DNA from: Stenotrophomonas maltophilia
GTDB taxonomy: Bacteria; Pseudomonadota; Gammaproteobacteria; Xanthomonadales; Xanthomonadaceae
DNA length: 64,000 bases
Direction of reading: 5' to 3'
Assembly (NCBI GenBank): GCA_002363385.1
Contig: DEVL01000005.1
Span: 274,453-338,452 of the forward strand
A program made the position numbers and the translations under genes. Below, one piece after another: positions 15,707-24,247 of this stretch (the stretch's first letter is position 1; each line of letters starts with the position of its first letter). The notes below the pieces were generated by a model. The model was given only the letters and a program-made list of their open reading frames with translations, did not search any database and had not been told where the DNA came from.

Positions 15707-16312
15707 TCAGAATCGGTAGGCCGCGCCCAGGCTCCATTCGCCCGAGCGCATGCGCTCGCTGCCGGCAGCCTGCTGCACTTTCTTGTTGACGCCGGTAGGC
15801 AGGCCGTACTCCGCGCGCAGCGCAAGCTTCTCGGTCAGATATACATTTGCGCCGATGCTCGGGGTGACCGCCCACTTGCGCTCGGTCACCGATTTCACTG
15901 CCGGGTTCGCATTCGGCGAGAACATCTGGCGATGGCTGCCAACGGCGACCTTGCCGAACAGTTCGATGCGCTCCCCGAGCGGCAGTATCCCCACGCCGCC
16001 GATCCGCACCGACTGTGCGTCGTAAGCGCCCTTTCCGGCAACGGTCTTGCCACCGCTCATGTCATGGAAGGACGCCTCGGCCGCCAGATACGGGCTGAAG
16101 CGGTAGCCGCCGCCGAGGGTGTAGCTGCTGCGCGTTTCGCTGTGGTTGCGGTATGCGCCCGGCGCGATAGCCGCTTTGGAGGCCTTCGAACTGACCTCGG
16201 TTTTGCCGAAACCGCCGTACACGTAGGCCCCCTCTCGATCCGGAGGGGATGCGGCTGCCGTGGACGTAGCGAGCACAAGCGACAGGGCGACGAGCGAGCG
16301 TTGAATATGCAT
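15707..16312 (-). CDS. Outer-membrane beta-barrel protein (OmpA-like/OmpW-size)
   Basis: 201 residues with a signal peptide (MHIQRSLVALSLVLATSTAAAS) and alternating hydrophobic strands such as YVYGGFGKTEV, SYTLGGGYRFSPYLAAEASF, VRIGGVGILPLGERIELFGKVAVGS and the terminal EWSLGAAYRF, whose last Phe is the outer-membrane assembly signal. About eight strands can be drawn. The pattern fits small OmpA-like barrels; the function is unknown. It is probably the first gene of a unit with the asparagine-synthase-like gene, and is divergent from the response regulator at 16659. A 15-bp palindrome (GATCGCG-T-CGCGATC, 15694-15708) overlaps its stop codon. Confidence 0.8.
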   Translation of the reverse strand: MHIQRSLVALSLVLATSTAAASPPDREGAYVYGGFGKTEVSSKASKAAIAPGAYRNHSETRSSYTLGGGYRFSPYLAAEASFHDMSGGKTVAGKGAYDAQSVRIGGVGILPLGERIELFGKVAVGSHRQMFSPNANPAVKSVTERKWAVTPSIGANVYLTEKLALRAEYGLPTGVNKKVQQAAGSERMRSGEWSLGAAYRF

Positions 16313-16411
16313 GCGGGTGAACTCCGTGGTTGGGAGGCCACAGCGTGCGATCCACTTCTTCGTCTGTCAGTGCACGCAACGTGCGTCTGTTGCAACCAAT
16401 CGCGACCGCGT

Positions 16412-16426
16412 GTAACAACACGTAAC
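16412..16426. promoter_or_regulatory. GTAAC direct repeat between the barrel gene and the two-component system
   Basis: GTAAC at 16412-16416 and again at 16422-16426, a 10-base period typical of OmpR-family binding sites. It is in the 346-base divergent intergenic region (16313-16658), which otherwise shows no gene. It may be the target of the adjacent regulator, controlling both directions. Confidence 0.4.
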
Positions 16427-16658
16427 GACAGGCCGAACGCGACAATCGAGATGTGCACATCGCTGCGTCGGCCACCTCCCGATATCGACTCCATCCCGAC
16501 ATTTACTGACGTCGTCGACGCCATTTTTGACGGGAGCCGTTACGGAGAGCGAGACCTGACCGGGCATGCATGAACACCAACCTGCCGAGACCGTGCCTCG
16601 CGCCACCGCCGGAGCGAGGCTGCATTAGCATCGCGCCACGTGACCCGAACGGATACCC

Positions 16659-17348
16659 ATGGTCGATATCGTATTGGTGGAGGACGACCCGCGGCTGGGC
16701 ACCTTGATGTGCAATTACCTGTCCCGGCATGGTTACGACGTGGTGCATGAACCAACCGGCGAAGGCGCCATTGCCGTGATCGCATCGTTCGCGCCGTCGG
16801 TAGTGCTGCTTGATGTCACCTTGCCGGGTATGGATGGCTTCGCAGTCTGCGCAGCCATCCGCCCACGCTTCAGCGGGGTGATCTGCATGCTCAGTGCGCG
16901 GACCGACGACATCGACCAGGTACTGGGGCTGGAACTTGGCGCGGACGATTACATCGGCAAGCCGATCGACCCCCGCGTTCTGCTGGCCCGGATACGCGCT
17001 CACCTGCGCCGCGACAGCGAGCAACGCATTGGGCACAGCGCGCTCTGCTTCGGCCAGCTGCGCATCGAGCGCGATACGCGCGAGGTCATGCTCGGCGGGG
17101 CCAGGGTGGAGCTGACCACGGCCGAGTACGACCTGCTGCTGTGCCTGGCTGACAGCGCCGGGACGATCCTCAGCCGCGATGATCTACTGCGCGACCTTCG
17201 TGGAATCGGCTTCGATGGACTGGACCGGTCCATCGACGCACGCATTTCCCGCCTGCGACGCAAGCTGGGCGATCTGGGTGAAGTGCCGGACCGGATCAAG
17301 ACCATCCGCGGCAAAGGCTATCTGTTCAACCGAGCCGGCTGGGGATGA
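16659..17348 (+). CDS. OmpR-family response regulator (RstA-like)
   Basis: 229 residues: receiver domain with acidic pocket EDD (8-10), phosphoacceptor D52 (VVLLDVTLPGMDG) and K101 (YIGKPID), then a winged-helix DNA-binding domain (LTTAEYDLLLCLA, RSIDARISRLRRKLGD, IRGKGYLFN). It overlaps the sensor kinase gene by four bases (ATGA), so the pair is translationally coupled. Overall pattern and gene order resemble RstA-RstB. The divergent outer-membrane barrel and the ligase gene behind it are the obvious candidate targets. Confidence 0.92.
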   Translation: MVDIVLVEDDPRLGTLMCNYLSRHGYDVVHEPTGEGAIAVIASFAPSVVLLDVTLPGMDGFAVCAAIRPRFSGVICMLSARTDDIDQVLGLELGADDYIGKPIDPRVLLARIRAHLRRDSEQRIGHSALCFGQLRIERDTREVMLGGARVELTTAEYDLLLCLADSAGTILSRDDLLRDLRGIGFDGLDRSIDARISRLRRKLGDLGEVPDRIKTIRGKGYLFNRAGWG

Positions 17349-18676
17349 CTGACACGCCAGTGCCACCGCCGCGCGAAGGCCATTTCATCCTGTTCGTGCG
17401 CTACGGGATCGGCTTCGTGTTTGCGTATTTGTGCCTGATCGGCGTGGGGCTGTGGGCATGGTCCAGCTTGAATGAGCAGCATGCTGAAAGCGCACAGGTC
17501 CGAATCCAGCTGCAGGTGACCTACGATGTGCTGCAGGCACGCTATCGAAATACACCGGCGGAGGAGTGGCCCGCACTGACGACCCAGTTGCAACGCCAAT
17601 TCAGCTTTCCGCTGCATACCATCGGATGGGACAGCGCCTCAAACGTGCTCGATGCGGACCGCGTCGCCCGGTTGCGCCGCGGCGACCTGGTCGGCTCACC
17701 CGACGGGCGCCATGCGTATCAGCGGCTGGGCGACTCCAATGAGGTCCTGACGCTGGGCGACCTGGTCACCCTGGATTGGCAGGAGCGCCCCTGGTACGAC
17801 GACGATCACCTTGATGACGTCGTACTCGTTGCCATTCTGGTGGTCGCGATCGTGCTCCCTCTGTACTTTCTGGTCTATCGCCTGTGGCGCGATGTGTATG
17901 CGTTGGGCAACATGGCCATGGCGATCCGCAACGGCGACTTCAACGCCACCACCCCGGCCATCAGCACCCGACTGGTACGGCCGCTGAAGATGGCCTTGTG
18001 CAGCATGGCCAGCCAGCTGCAGGAGGTCATGGAGGGGCAACGGATTCTCTCCCAGGCGGTCGCGCATGAAACCCGGACCCCGTTGTCGCGCATGCGCTTC
18101 GCGCTGGCGATGCTGCGCGTGGACGATGATCCGGAAGGCAGGGAGTTGCTGGAGGGACTGAAAACCGACGTGAGTCGTCTGGAGCAGCTGGCCTCCGCTG
18201 GCATGGCCTACGCACAGTTCGGGCGCAGCACCCGGGTAGTGCCCAAGCGCATCATCATCGCCTCGCTGTTCGATGAGCTGCGCGACACGTTCGAAGTAAC
18301 GTCCGCCACCACGCCCGTGCTGCATTTTCTACGACCGCTGCCACAGACGGTTGCCGGCAACCGCGATGCGCTGCTGCTGGCGCTGCGTAATCTGATCGGC
18401 AATGCACAGCGGCATGCCACCGCTGAGGTCATCATCAGCGCACGCGCCAGCAACAACCGGATCGTGTTCGCCGTGGATGATGATGGCCCCGGCGTGCCTG
18501 TTCCGGACCGTCACCGGGTTTTCCAGCCGTATGTGCAGCTACAGCGTCATGCGGACGGGTTCGGCCTTGGCTTGGCGCTCGTGCAGATCATTGCCGCCAA
18601 ACACGGCGGCAGTGCCGGGGTCAGCGACTCAGTACTGGGTGGCGCGCGCTTCCAACTGGTGATCCCGCAGGGCTGA
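17345..18676 (+). CDS. Sensor histidine kinase (RstB-like)
   Basis: 443 residues. TM1 about 16-40, periplasmic domain 41-158, TM2 about 159-179, a HAMP linker, HisKA with H241 (QAVAHETRTPLSRM), and a HATPase domain with NLIGNAQRHAT, DDDGPGVPV and GFGLGLALVQ. The periplasmic domain is short and rich in Asp/Arg, with the VTLDWQERPW stretch close to the membrane; its signal is unknown. It is the partner of the preceding regulator, whose stop overlaps its start. Confidence 0.92.
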   Translation: MTDTPVPPPREGHFILFVRYGIGFVFAYLCLIGVGLWAWSSLNEQHAESAQVRIQLQVTYDVLQARYRNTPAEEWPALTTQLQRQFSFPLHTIGWDSASNVLDADRVARLRRGDLVGSPDGRHAYQRLGDSNEVLTLGDLVTLDWQERPWYDDDHLDDVVLVAILVVAIVLPLYFLVYRLWRDVYALGNMAMAIRNGDFNATTPAISTRLVRPLKMALCSMASQLQEVMEGQRILSQAVAHETRTPLSRMRFALAMLRVDDDPEGRELLEGLKTDVSRLEQLASAGMAYAQFGRSTRVVPKRIIIASLFDELRDTFEVTSATTPVLHFLRPLPQTVAGNRDALLLALRNLIGNAQRHATAEVIISARASNNRIVFAVDDDGPGVPVPDRHRVFQPYVQLQRHADGFGLGLALVQIIAAKHGGSAGVSDSVLGGARFQLVIPQG

Positions 18677-18692
18677 GCGCCTGTCAGTGCAC

Positions 18693-20180
18693 TCAGGTCT
18701 CCCGCCGCGACGACGCGCCTGTCGCGGGTAGGCTGAACACGAACAACGCCCCCTCGCGGCTCTCCAGCAGGCGAATGTCACGCCCATGCAGCTGCAGGAT
18801 GCGATGCACGATCAACAGCCCCAGCCCGCCGCTGTCCGGTCGCTGGCTGCTCAGTGCCGGCATGGCCGTGAACAGCGCATCGCGCCGCGCCGGGGGAATC
18901 CCGGGGCCGCTGTCGGCCACGCTGATCTGCACCTCGCCATCGGCCGCGCGCAGGGTCACTGCGATACGCCCGCCTTCGGGCGTATGCCGGATCGCGTTGT
19001 CGAGCAGGTTGGTCAACACACGTTCGATCAGGGCCAAGTCCGCGATCACCGGCGGCAAGCCCGGGGGAATGTCGGCGCTCAACGTCTGCCGGCGTGACTC
19101 GGCGGCCAGTTCGAACTTCTGGAACACATCCTGGACCAGATCCGGCAGGGAGAACGCCTGGCGGTCCAGCACCACACCGCCATGCTCCAGCCGGGCCAGC
19201 TCGAACAGCGCCTGGGCCAGCCGGCCGACCTTGTGGCTCTGCGACAGGGCGATCGACAGGTAGCGCTGGCGCTCCTCGGCACTGAGCGTGGCGTCCTTGA
19301 GCGCGAGCGTTTCCAGATACCCATGCAACGACGACAACGGCGTGCGCAGGTCGTGGGAGATGTTGGCGACCAGCTCGCGCCGCTGCAGGTCCTGCTGGCG
19401 CAGCTGCTGCCACTGCTCGCCCAGGCGCTGGGCCATGTGCCCGAAGCTGTGCTGCAGGATGGCCAGCTCGTCGCGCTCGCCCGGACGCAGCGGCGCCGGT
19501 GGCGGCGCGGCATCCGGGGTGGCGCTATCGACGTCGAAGGACTGGATGCGCCGGGTCAGCTGGCGTAGCGGGCGGGTCACCCAGCGGAACGCGACCAGGC
19601 CGGCCAGCAGCCCCACCACCGCGACGATCGCCAGCGACCACAGGGTGGTGCGCAGCGTGCTGTTGGCGGCGATGTTGGCGGCCAGTGCCTCGCGCTCCTC
19701 GCCGACCAAGACAACGTAGATGTACCCCGCCTGCCGGCCCTGCACCCACAGCGGTGCCGCATTGAATACCTTGCGGCCGGTGGCACTGCGCGGGTCATCG
19801 CCAAGGATCGGCAGCGGCTCATCGCGCAGCAGCGCCTGCACCGGCCCCAGATCGACCTGGGCCCGCTTGAGATGCCCCTCCGGTGCGTCGTGGCCGAGAA
19901 TGCGCCCCTGGTCGTCGAGCAGGTACACCTCCACGCTTGGGTTGACCGCCATCAGCTTGCCGAACAGCGCGCGCACTTCGCCGTTGCGCATGCCACGGCC
20001 ATCCATCAACTCGCCACTGCGCGCGATGTGCTCGGCCAAGCCGCGCGAGAGGCGCTGCACGGTTTCCTGCTCATGCACGGTGGTGCTGCGCATCTGGATC
20101 CAGAGCAGCGCACCACCACACAGCAACAGCAGCGCGAAAAACACCGCGGACAGGCGCTGGGACAAGGTGAGGCGGATCAT
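18693..20180 (-). CDS. Sensor histidine kinase of the msr-divergent two-component system
   Basis: 495 residues from ATG 20178-20180; a longer open frame upstream runs into the regulator gene and is rejected. TM1 about 10-28, a roughly 150-residue periplasmic domain (LMAVNPSVEVYLLDDQGRILG and NAAPLWVQGRQAGYIYVVLVG suggest a PAS/PDC-like fold), TM2 180-200, HAMP, H276 (ISHDLRTPLSSLHGYLE), and HATPase motifs NLLDNAIRHTP, DSGPGIPPA and SGGLGLLIVHRI. The start overlaps the regulator stop (ATGA). The pair is divergent from msrB-dipZ-msrA, so a periplasmic oxidant-stress input is a plausible inference. Confidence 0.92.
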   Translation of the reverse strand: MIRLTLSQRLSAVFFALLLLCGGALLWIQMRSTTVHEQETVQRLSRGLAEHIARSGELMDGRGMRNGEVRALFGKLMAVNPSVEVYLLDDQGRILGHDAPEGHLKRAQVDLGPVQALLRDEPLPILGDDPRSATGRKVFNAAPLWVQGRQAGYIYVVLVGEEREALAANIAANSTLRTTLWSLAIVAVVGLLAGLVAFRWVTRPLRQLTRRIQSFDVDSATPDAAPPPAPLRPGERDELAILQHSFGHMAQRLGEQWQQLRQQDLQRRELVANISHDLRTPLSSLHGYLETLALKDATLSAEERQRYLSIALSQSHKVGRLAQALFELARLEHGGVVLDRQAFSLPDLVQDVFQKFELAAESRRQTLSADIPPGLPPVIADLALIERVLTNLLDNAIRHTPEGGRIAVTLRAADGEVQISVADSGPGIPPARRDALFTAMPALSSQRPDSGGLGLLIVHRILQLHGRDIRLLESREGALFVFSLPATGASSRRET

Positions 20181-20899
20181 GTGTCTGTCCCCTCGTGGCC
20201 ATCGACCAGTTTGTAGCCGCGCCCCCACACCGTCTGGATGCGTTGCGGGTTGGCGGCATCGCGCTCGATCTTGTTGCGCAGCCGGTTGATGTGGGTGTTG
20301 ACGGTGTGTTCGTAGCCATCGTGCTGGTAGCCCCACACCTGGTTGAGCAGGTCCATGCGCGAGTACACCTGGCCGGGATGACGGGCAAAGAAATAGAGGA
20401 GGTCGAACTCGCGCGGGGTCAGTTCCAAGGGTCGGCCGTCGACCAGTGCCGTGCGTGCGACCGGGTCGATGCGCAGCCCCGCCACCTCGATCTCACCGGC
20501 ATCGATGCGCGCGTTCTGGGCCATTGCTTCCACCCGGCGCAGCAGCGCTTTCACGCGGGCGACCAGTTCCAGCATCGAAAAAGGTTTGGCCAGGTAATCG
20601 TCCGCCCCCAGCTCCAGGCCGAGAATGCGATGCACTTCGCTGGCGCGTGCACTGGTGATGATGATGGGGGTGTAGCGCGTCATCGCGCGGGCACGCTTGC
20701 AGATCTCCAGACCGTCCACGCCGGGCAGCATCAGGTCCAGCACCAGCGCGCTCCACGGCTGCGCCTCCAGCAGGGCCAGGCCCTCGTCGCCGGTGGCGGC
20801 ATGGGTGACCTCATAGCCTTCATCACGCAGGTGCATGCGCAGCAGGTTGGCGATGTGGACATCGTCTTCGACGATCAGGACGCGCTTGGCACTGCTCAT
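20177..20899 (-). CDS. OmpR-family response regulator
   Basis: 240 residues. Receiver with EDD (11-13), D55 (LVLDLMLPGVDG), T/S at 82-83 and K105 (YLAKPFSML), then a winged helix (LTPREFDLLYFFARHPGQV, HTVNTHINRLRNKIE, VWGRGYKLV). First gene of a two-gene unit with the kinase. It starts 146 bases from the divergent msrB start, so the shared region (20900-21045) could hold a site controlling both; I see no clear direct repeat there. Confidence 0.93.
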   Translation of the reverse strand: MSSAKRVLIVEDDVHIANLLRMHLRDEGYEVTHAATGDEGLALLEAQPWSALVLDLMLPGVDGLEICKRARAMTRYTPIIITSARASEVHRILGLELGADDYLAKPFSMLELVARVKALLRRVEAMAQNARIDAGEIEVAGLRIDPVARTALVDGRPLELTPREFDLLYFFARHPGQVYSRMDLLNQVWGYQHDGYEHTVNTHINRLRNKIERDAANPQRIQTVWGRGYKLVDGHEGTDT

Positions 20900-21045
20900 C
20901 GGCTCAGGGGGCGGCAGGAGGGCATGGCGGCATTGTCGACGGATCGCGACCTGAATGTGTCACGGAAAATTTAACCCTGCGTGAGGATTCGTTGACCGGG
21001 GCGGGCGCAGCATGGCCGCATCGTCCCCGTGCCCGGAGATCGGCC

Positions 21046-21552
21046 ATGCGTTACACACGTCGCAATGTGCTTGGAATGGGGGGCATGGCCGCTGCGGCCG
21101 GCCTGTTCGGGTTGACCGCCTGCAGCGGCCCCGCCCCCGCGGCCCCCGCTGCGCCTGCGCGCCAGTTCGAGGTCATGCGCAGCGATGCGCAGTGGCGCGA
21201 ACAGCTCACCCCTGCCCAGTACAGCGTGCTGCGCCGGCAAAGCACCGAACGGCCGTTCAGCAGCCCGCTCAACAAGGAGCATCGGCGTGGCACCTTCACC
21301 TGCGCCGGCTGCGCGCTGCCGCTGTTCTCTTCCTCCACCAAGTTCGACAGCGGCACCGGCTGGCCCAGCTTCTGGGCGCCACTGCACGATGCCGTCGGCG
21401 AAGACCGCGACACCACGCTGGGCATGGTGCGCGTCGAAGCGCACTGCAAGCGCTGCGGCGGCCATCTCGGCCACGTGTTCGATGACGGCCCACGCCCCAC
21501 CGGCCTGCGCTACTGCATGAACGGCGTGGCCATGAACTTCGTCGCGGCCTGA
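21046..21552 (+). CDS. msrB: Exported peptide-methionine (R)-S-oxide reductase
   Basis: 168 residues from ATG 21046. The N-terminus carries a twin-arginine motif (TRRNVLGMGG, 4-13), a hydrophobic stretch and a lipobox-like LTAC (23-26), so the protein is probably Tat-exported and may be a lipoprotein. The MsrB fold follows: structural zinc CxxC pairs (CAGC and CKRC), FDSGTGWPSF, GGHLGHVFDDGP and catalytic Cys in RYCMNGV. It reduces Met-(R)-sulfoxide in envelope proteins. It lies 36 bases before dipZ, with msrA next, forming a periplasmic repair operon. Confidence 0.92.
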   Translation: MRYTRRNVLGMGGMAAAAGLFGLTACSGPAPAAPAAPARQFEVMRSDAQWREQLTPAQYSVLRRQSTERPFSSPLNKEHRRGTFTCAGCALPLFSSSTKFDSGTGWPSFWAPLHDAVGEDRDTTLGMVRVEAHCKRCGGHLGHVFDDGPRPTGLRYCMNGVAMNFVAA

Positions 21553-21588
21553 GTGCCGCACTTCCCTGTGTCATAGAAGGACCTCTCC

Positions 21589-23349
21589 ATGCTTCTGCTC
21601 GTGCTGGCCTACCTCGGTGGCGTGCTCACCATCCTCAGCCCCTGCATCCTGCCGGTGCTGCCGTTCGTGTTCGCCCGCTCGGACCGCCCCTTCCTGCGCA
21701 GCGGCCTGCCACTGCTGATCGGCATGGCGCTGATGTTCGCGGTGGTCGCCAGCCTGGCAGCGGTGAGCAGCCAATGGGTGGCGCAGGCCAACCAGATCGG
21801 GCGCTGGATCGCGCTGGTGGTGATGGCGGTGTTCGCGCTGGCACTGCTGTGGCCGGCGCTGGCCGACCGCCTGCTGTCACCCTTCCAGCGGCTGGGCGCG
21901 CGGCTGAGCGCCTCGGCCGATGCGGCCAGTGACGCGGGGCGTGGGGGCGTTGGCACCTCGCTGCTGATCGGCATCGCCACCGGCCTGCTGTGGGCGCCGT
22001 GCGCGGGGCCGATCCTCGGCCTGATCCTCACCGGCGCGGCACTGCAGGGCGCCAGTGTCGGTACCAGCGGGCTGCTGCTGGCCTATGCGTTGGGTGCGGC
22101 CACCTCGCTGGCCCTGGCGATCTGGATCGGCGGGCGCGTGTTCGCCGCGCTCAAGCGCCGCCTCGGGGTGGGCGAGTGGGTGCGCCGTGGGCTGGGCGTC
22201 GCCGCGTTGCTGGCGGTGGTCGCCATCGCGATGGGCTGGGATACCGGTGTGCTGACCCGGCTCTCCACGGTCAGCACCGCCAAGCTGGAACAGGGCCTGC
22301 TCGACGTGCTGCCAGCACAGGAGCCGGTCGCCGGCGCGGCGATGATGCGCGCCGCTGCGAGCACGCCCGGGCAGCCGCTGCCGGTGGAAGGCACCCTGCC
22401 CTCCCTGGCCGGCGCGACCGGATGGCTCAACAGCCCGCCCTTGGATGCACCGGCGCTGCGCGGCAAGGTGGTGCTGGTCGATTTCTGGACCTACTCCTGC
22501 ATCAACTGCCTGCGCGCGATGCCCTACGTGCGTGAGTGGGCCGAGCGCTATCGCGACCACGGGCTGGTGGTGATCGGCGTGCACGCGCCGGAGTTCGCCT
22601 TCGAACGCAATCTGGCCAACGTGCAGCGCGCGGTGAAGGACTTGAAGGTGACCTACCCGGTGGCCATCGACAACGACTTCGCCATCTGGCGCGGCTTCAA
22701 CAACAAATACTGGCCAGCGCACTACTTCATCGATGCGCAGGGCCAGATCCGTGCGCATCACTTCGGTGAAGGCAACTATGCGCAGTCCGAGCAGATCATC
22801 CGCCAGCTGCTGCGCGAGGCCGGCAATACCCTTCCCGGTGATGACGCACCGGTGGCGATGGCACTGGATGGCGTGGCGCGCCAGGCCGACATGGACAACC
22901 TCAAATCGCCGGAGACCTACCTGGGTCACGCACGCGCCGAGAACTTCGCCTCGCCCGGTGGCCAGCGCCAGGACCAGCCTGCCGACTACACCGTGCCTGC
23001 CACGCTGCAACACAACCAGTGGGCCTTGGACGGACGCTGGACCGTGGGCAACGAAGATGCCCGGCTGGAGACACGCGGCGGCCGTATCGCCTTCCGCTTC
23101 CATGCACGCGACCTGCACCTGGTGCTGGCGCCGGGCGAGGACGGCAAGCCGGTCCGGTTCCGCGTGCGCATCGACGGGCAGCCGCCCGGCGCAGCAGCCG
23201 GTGGAGACATCTCCGCCGACGGTGACGGCCGCGTGGATGAAAACCGTCTGTATCAGCTGATCCGCCAGTCCGGCGCCGTGCAGGAGCGCACCTTCGAGAT
23301 CGAATTCCTCGATCCGGGCGTGCACGCCTATGCCTTTACGTTTGGTTGA
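21589..23349 (+). CDS. dipZ: DipZ-type CcdA-thioredoxin fusion electron carrier
   Basis: 586 residues. An N-terminal CcdA/DsbD-like membrane domain (about 1-220) has redox Cys19 (SPCILPVLPF) and Cys138 (WAPCAGP) in separate helices. A periplasmic thioredoxin/TlpA domain has the CINC active site (304-307), and a C-terminal beta-rich domain (about 455-586, WALDGRWTVGNEDARLE) resembles that of other DipZ proteins. It moves electrons from cytosolic thioredoxin across the membrane. Lying between msrB and msrA, with 11 bases to msrA, it most likely re-reduces those two enzymes. Confidence 0.92.
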   Translation: MLLLVLAYLGGVLTILSPCILPVLPFVFARSDRPFLRSGLPLLIGMALMFAVVASLAAVSSQWVAQANQIGRWIALVVMAVFALALLWPALADRLLSPFQRLGARLSASADAASDAGRGGVGTSLLIGIATGLLWAPCAGPILGLILTGAALQGASVGTSGLLLAYALGAATSLALAIWIGGRVFAALKRRLGVGEWVRRGLGVAALLAVVAIAMGWDTGVLTRLSTVSTAKLEQGLLDVLPAQEPVAGAAMMRAAASTPGQPLPVEGTLPSLAGATGWLNSPPLDAPALRGKVVLVDFWTYSCINCLRAMPYVREWAERYRDHGLVVIGVHAPEFAFERNLANVQRAVKDLKVTYPVAIDNDFAIWRGFNNKYWPAHYFIDAQGQIRAHHFGEGNYAQSEQIIRQLLREAGNTLPGDDAPVAMALDGVARQADMDNLKSPETYLGHARAENFASPGGQRQDQPADYTVPATLQHNQWALDGRWTVGNEDARLETRGGRIAFRFHARDLHLVLAPGEDGKPVRFRVRIDGQPPGAAAGGDISADGDGRVDENRLYQLIRQSGAVQERTFEIEFLDPGVHAYAFTFG

Positions 23350-23360
23350 GGAGCCATCGC

Positions 23361-24104
23361 ATGAAGATCGCGTTCGACAAACTCGTGGCCGGCGGTATCG
23401 CCGTCGCCATCGCGGCACTCACCGCCAGCGTGGTGGTGGGTCTTGATCGGCCGGCCCATGCTGCCGGGGTCGTGACGACCGTCGCCTTGCCCGCCCCTGC
23501 CGGCAAGGCAGACCTGCGCCAACCGGGCGTGAAGCGTGCCACGGTCGTGTTCGCCGGCGGCTGCTTCTGGGGCGTGCAGGGCGTGTTCCAGCACATCAAG
23601 GGCGTGGACAGCGCGCTATCGGGTTACATCGGCGGCAGCGCAGCAAACGCGACCTACCCGCGCGTGGGCGGTGGCAGCACCGGCCATGCCGAGGCGGTGC
23701 AGGTCACCTACGATCCCGCGCAGGTCAGCTATGGCCAGCTGATGCAGGTGTTCTTCTCGGTGGCGCACGACCCGACCCAGCTCAACCGGCAGGGTCCGGA
23801 CCGCGGCACCCAGTACCGCTCGGCGGTGTATGCCGACGACGCGGCCCAGCGCGATGCCACCCGTGCGTACATCGCCCAGCTGCAGCAGGCGAAGACCTAC
23901 GCTGCGCCCGTGGTGACCCAGGTCGATGGCGGCAAGCCGTTCTTCGCTGCCGAGGGCTATCACCAGAACTACCTCACGCTGCATCCCGAATCGCTGTACA
24001 TCCGGATCAACGACCTGCCCAAGGTCGCCGCGCTGAAACAGCAGTATCCGGCGCTGTACCGCGAGCAGCCGCGCTTGGTGAGCACCACCATTTCGGCACG
24101 CTGA
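23361..24104 (+). CDS. msrA: Exported peptide-methionine (S)-S-oxide reductase
   Basis: 247 residues from ATG 23361, preceded by GAGGAG eight bases upstream. Signal peptide MKIAFDKLVAGGIAVAIAALTASVVVGLDRPAHA spaced over the first 34 residues, then the MsrA core: GGCFWGVQG with catalytic Cys68, GYIGGSAANATYPRVGGGSTGHAEAVQV split over about 96-124, FFSVAHDPTQLNRQGPDRGTQYRS and YHQNYL. No C-terminal resolving cysteines are visible, consistent with direct reduction by the neighbouring DipZ. Last gene of the msrB-dipZ-msrA operon. Confidence 0.94.
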   Translation: MKIAFDKLVAGGIAVAIAALTASVVVGLDRPAHAAGVVTTVALPAPAGKADLRQPGVKRATVVFAGGCFWGVQGVFQHIKGVDSALSGYIGGSAANATYPRVGGGSTGHAEAVQVTYDPAQVSYGQLMQVFFSVAHDPTQLNRQGPDRGTQYRSAVYADDAAQRDATRAYIAQLQQAKTYAAPVVTQVDGGKPFFAAEGYHQNYLTLHPESLYIRINDLPKVAALKQQYPALYREQPRLVSTTISAR

Positions 24105-24127
24105 TCCAGCGGCAGGGAAAAGAAAAA

Positions 24128-24157
24128 ACGCACGGCACACACTGCCCTGCCGTGCGT
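24128..24157. terminator. Hairpin after msrA
   Basis: ACGCACGGCA/TGCCGTGCGT, a perfect 10-bp stem with a 10-base loop. A run of six A precedes it on the plus strand, so the T-tract is on the minus strand; for msrA it would act only as an RNA 3'-end hairpin or weak terminator. Confidence 0.7.
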
Positions 24158-24247
24158 GGGGGAAGTCATCAAGCACCATGGTAGGCTGGCGACGGAAGCG
24201 GATACAGATGCAGATGGCAGCTATCCGCACGGTTACAGATTCCGTGG

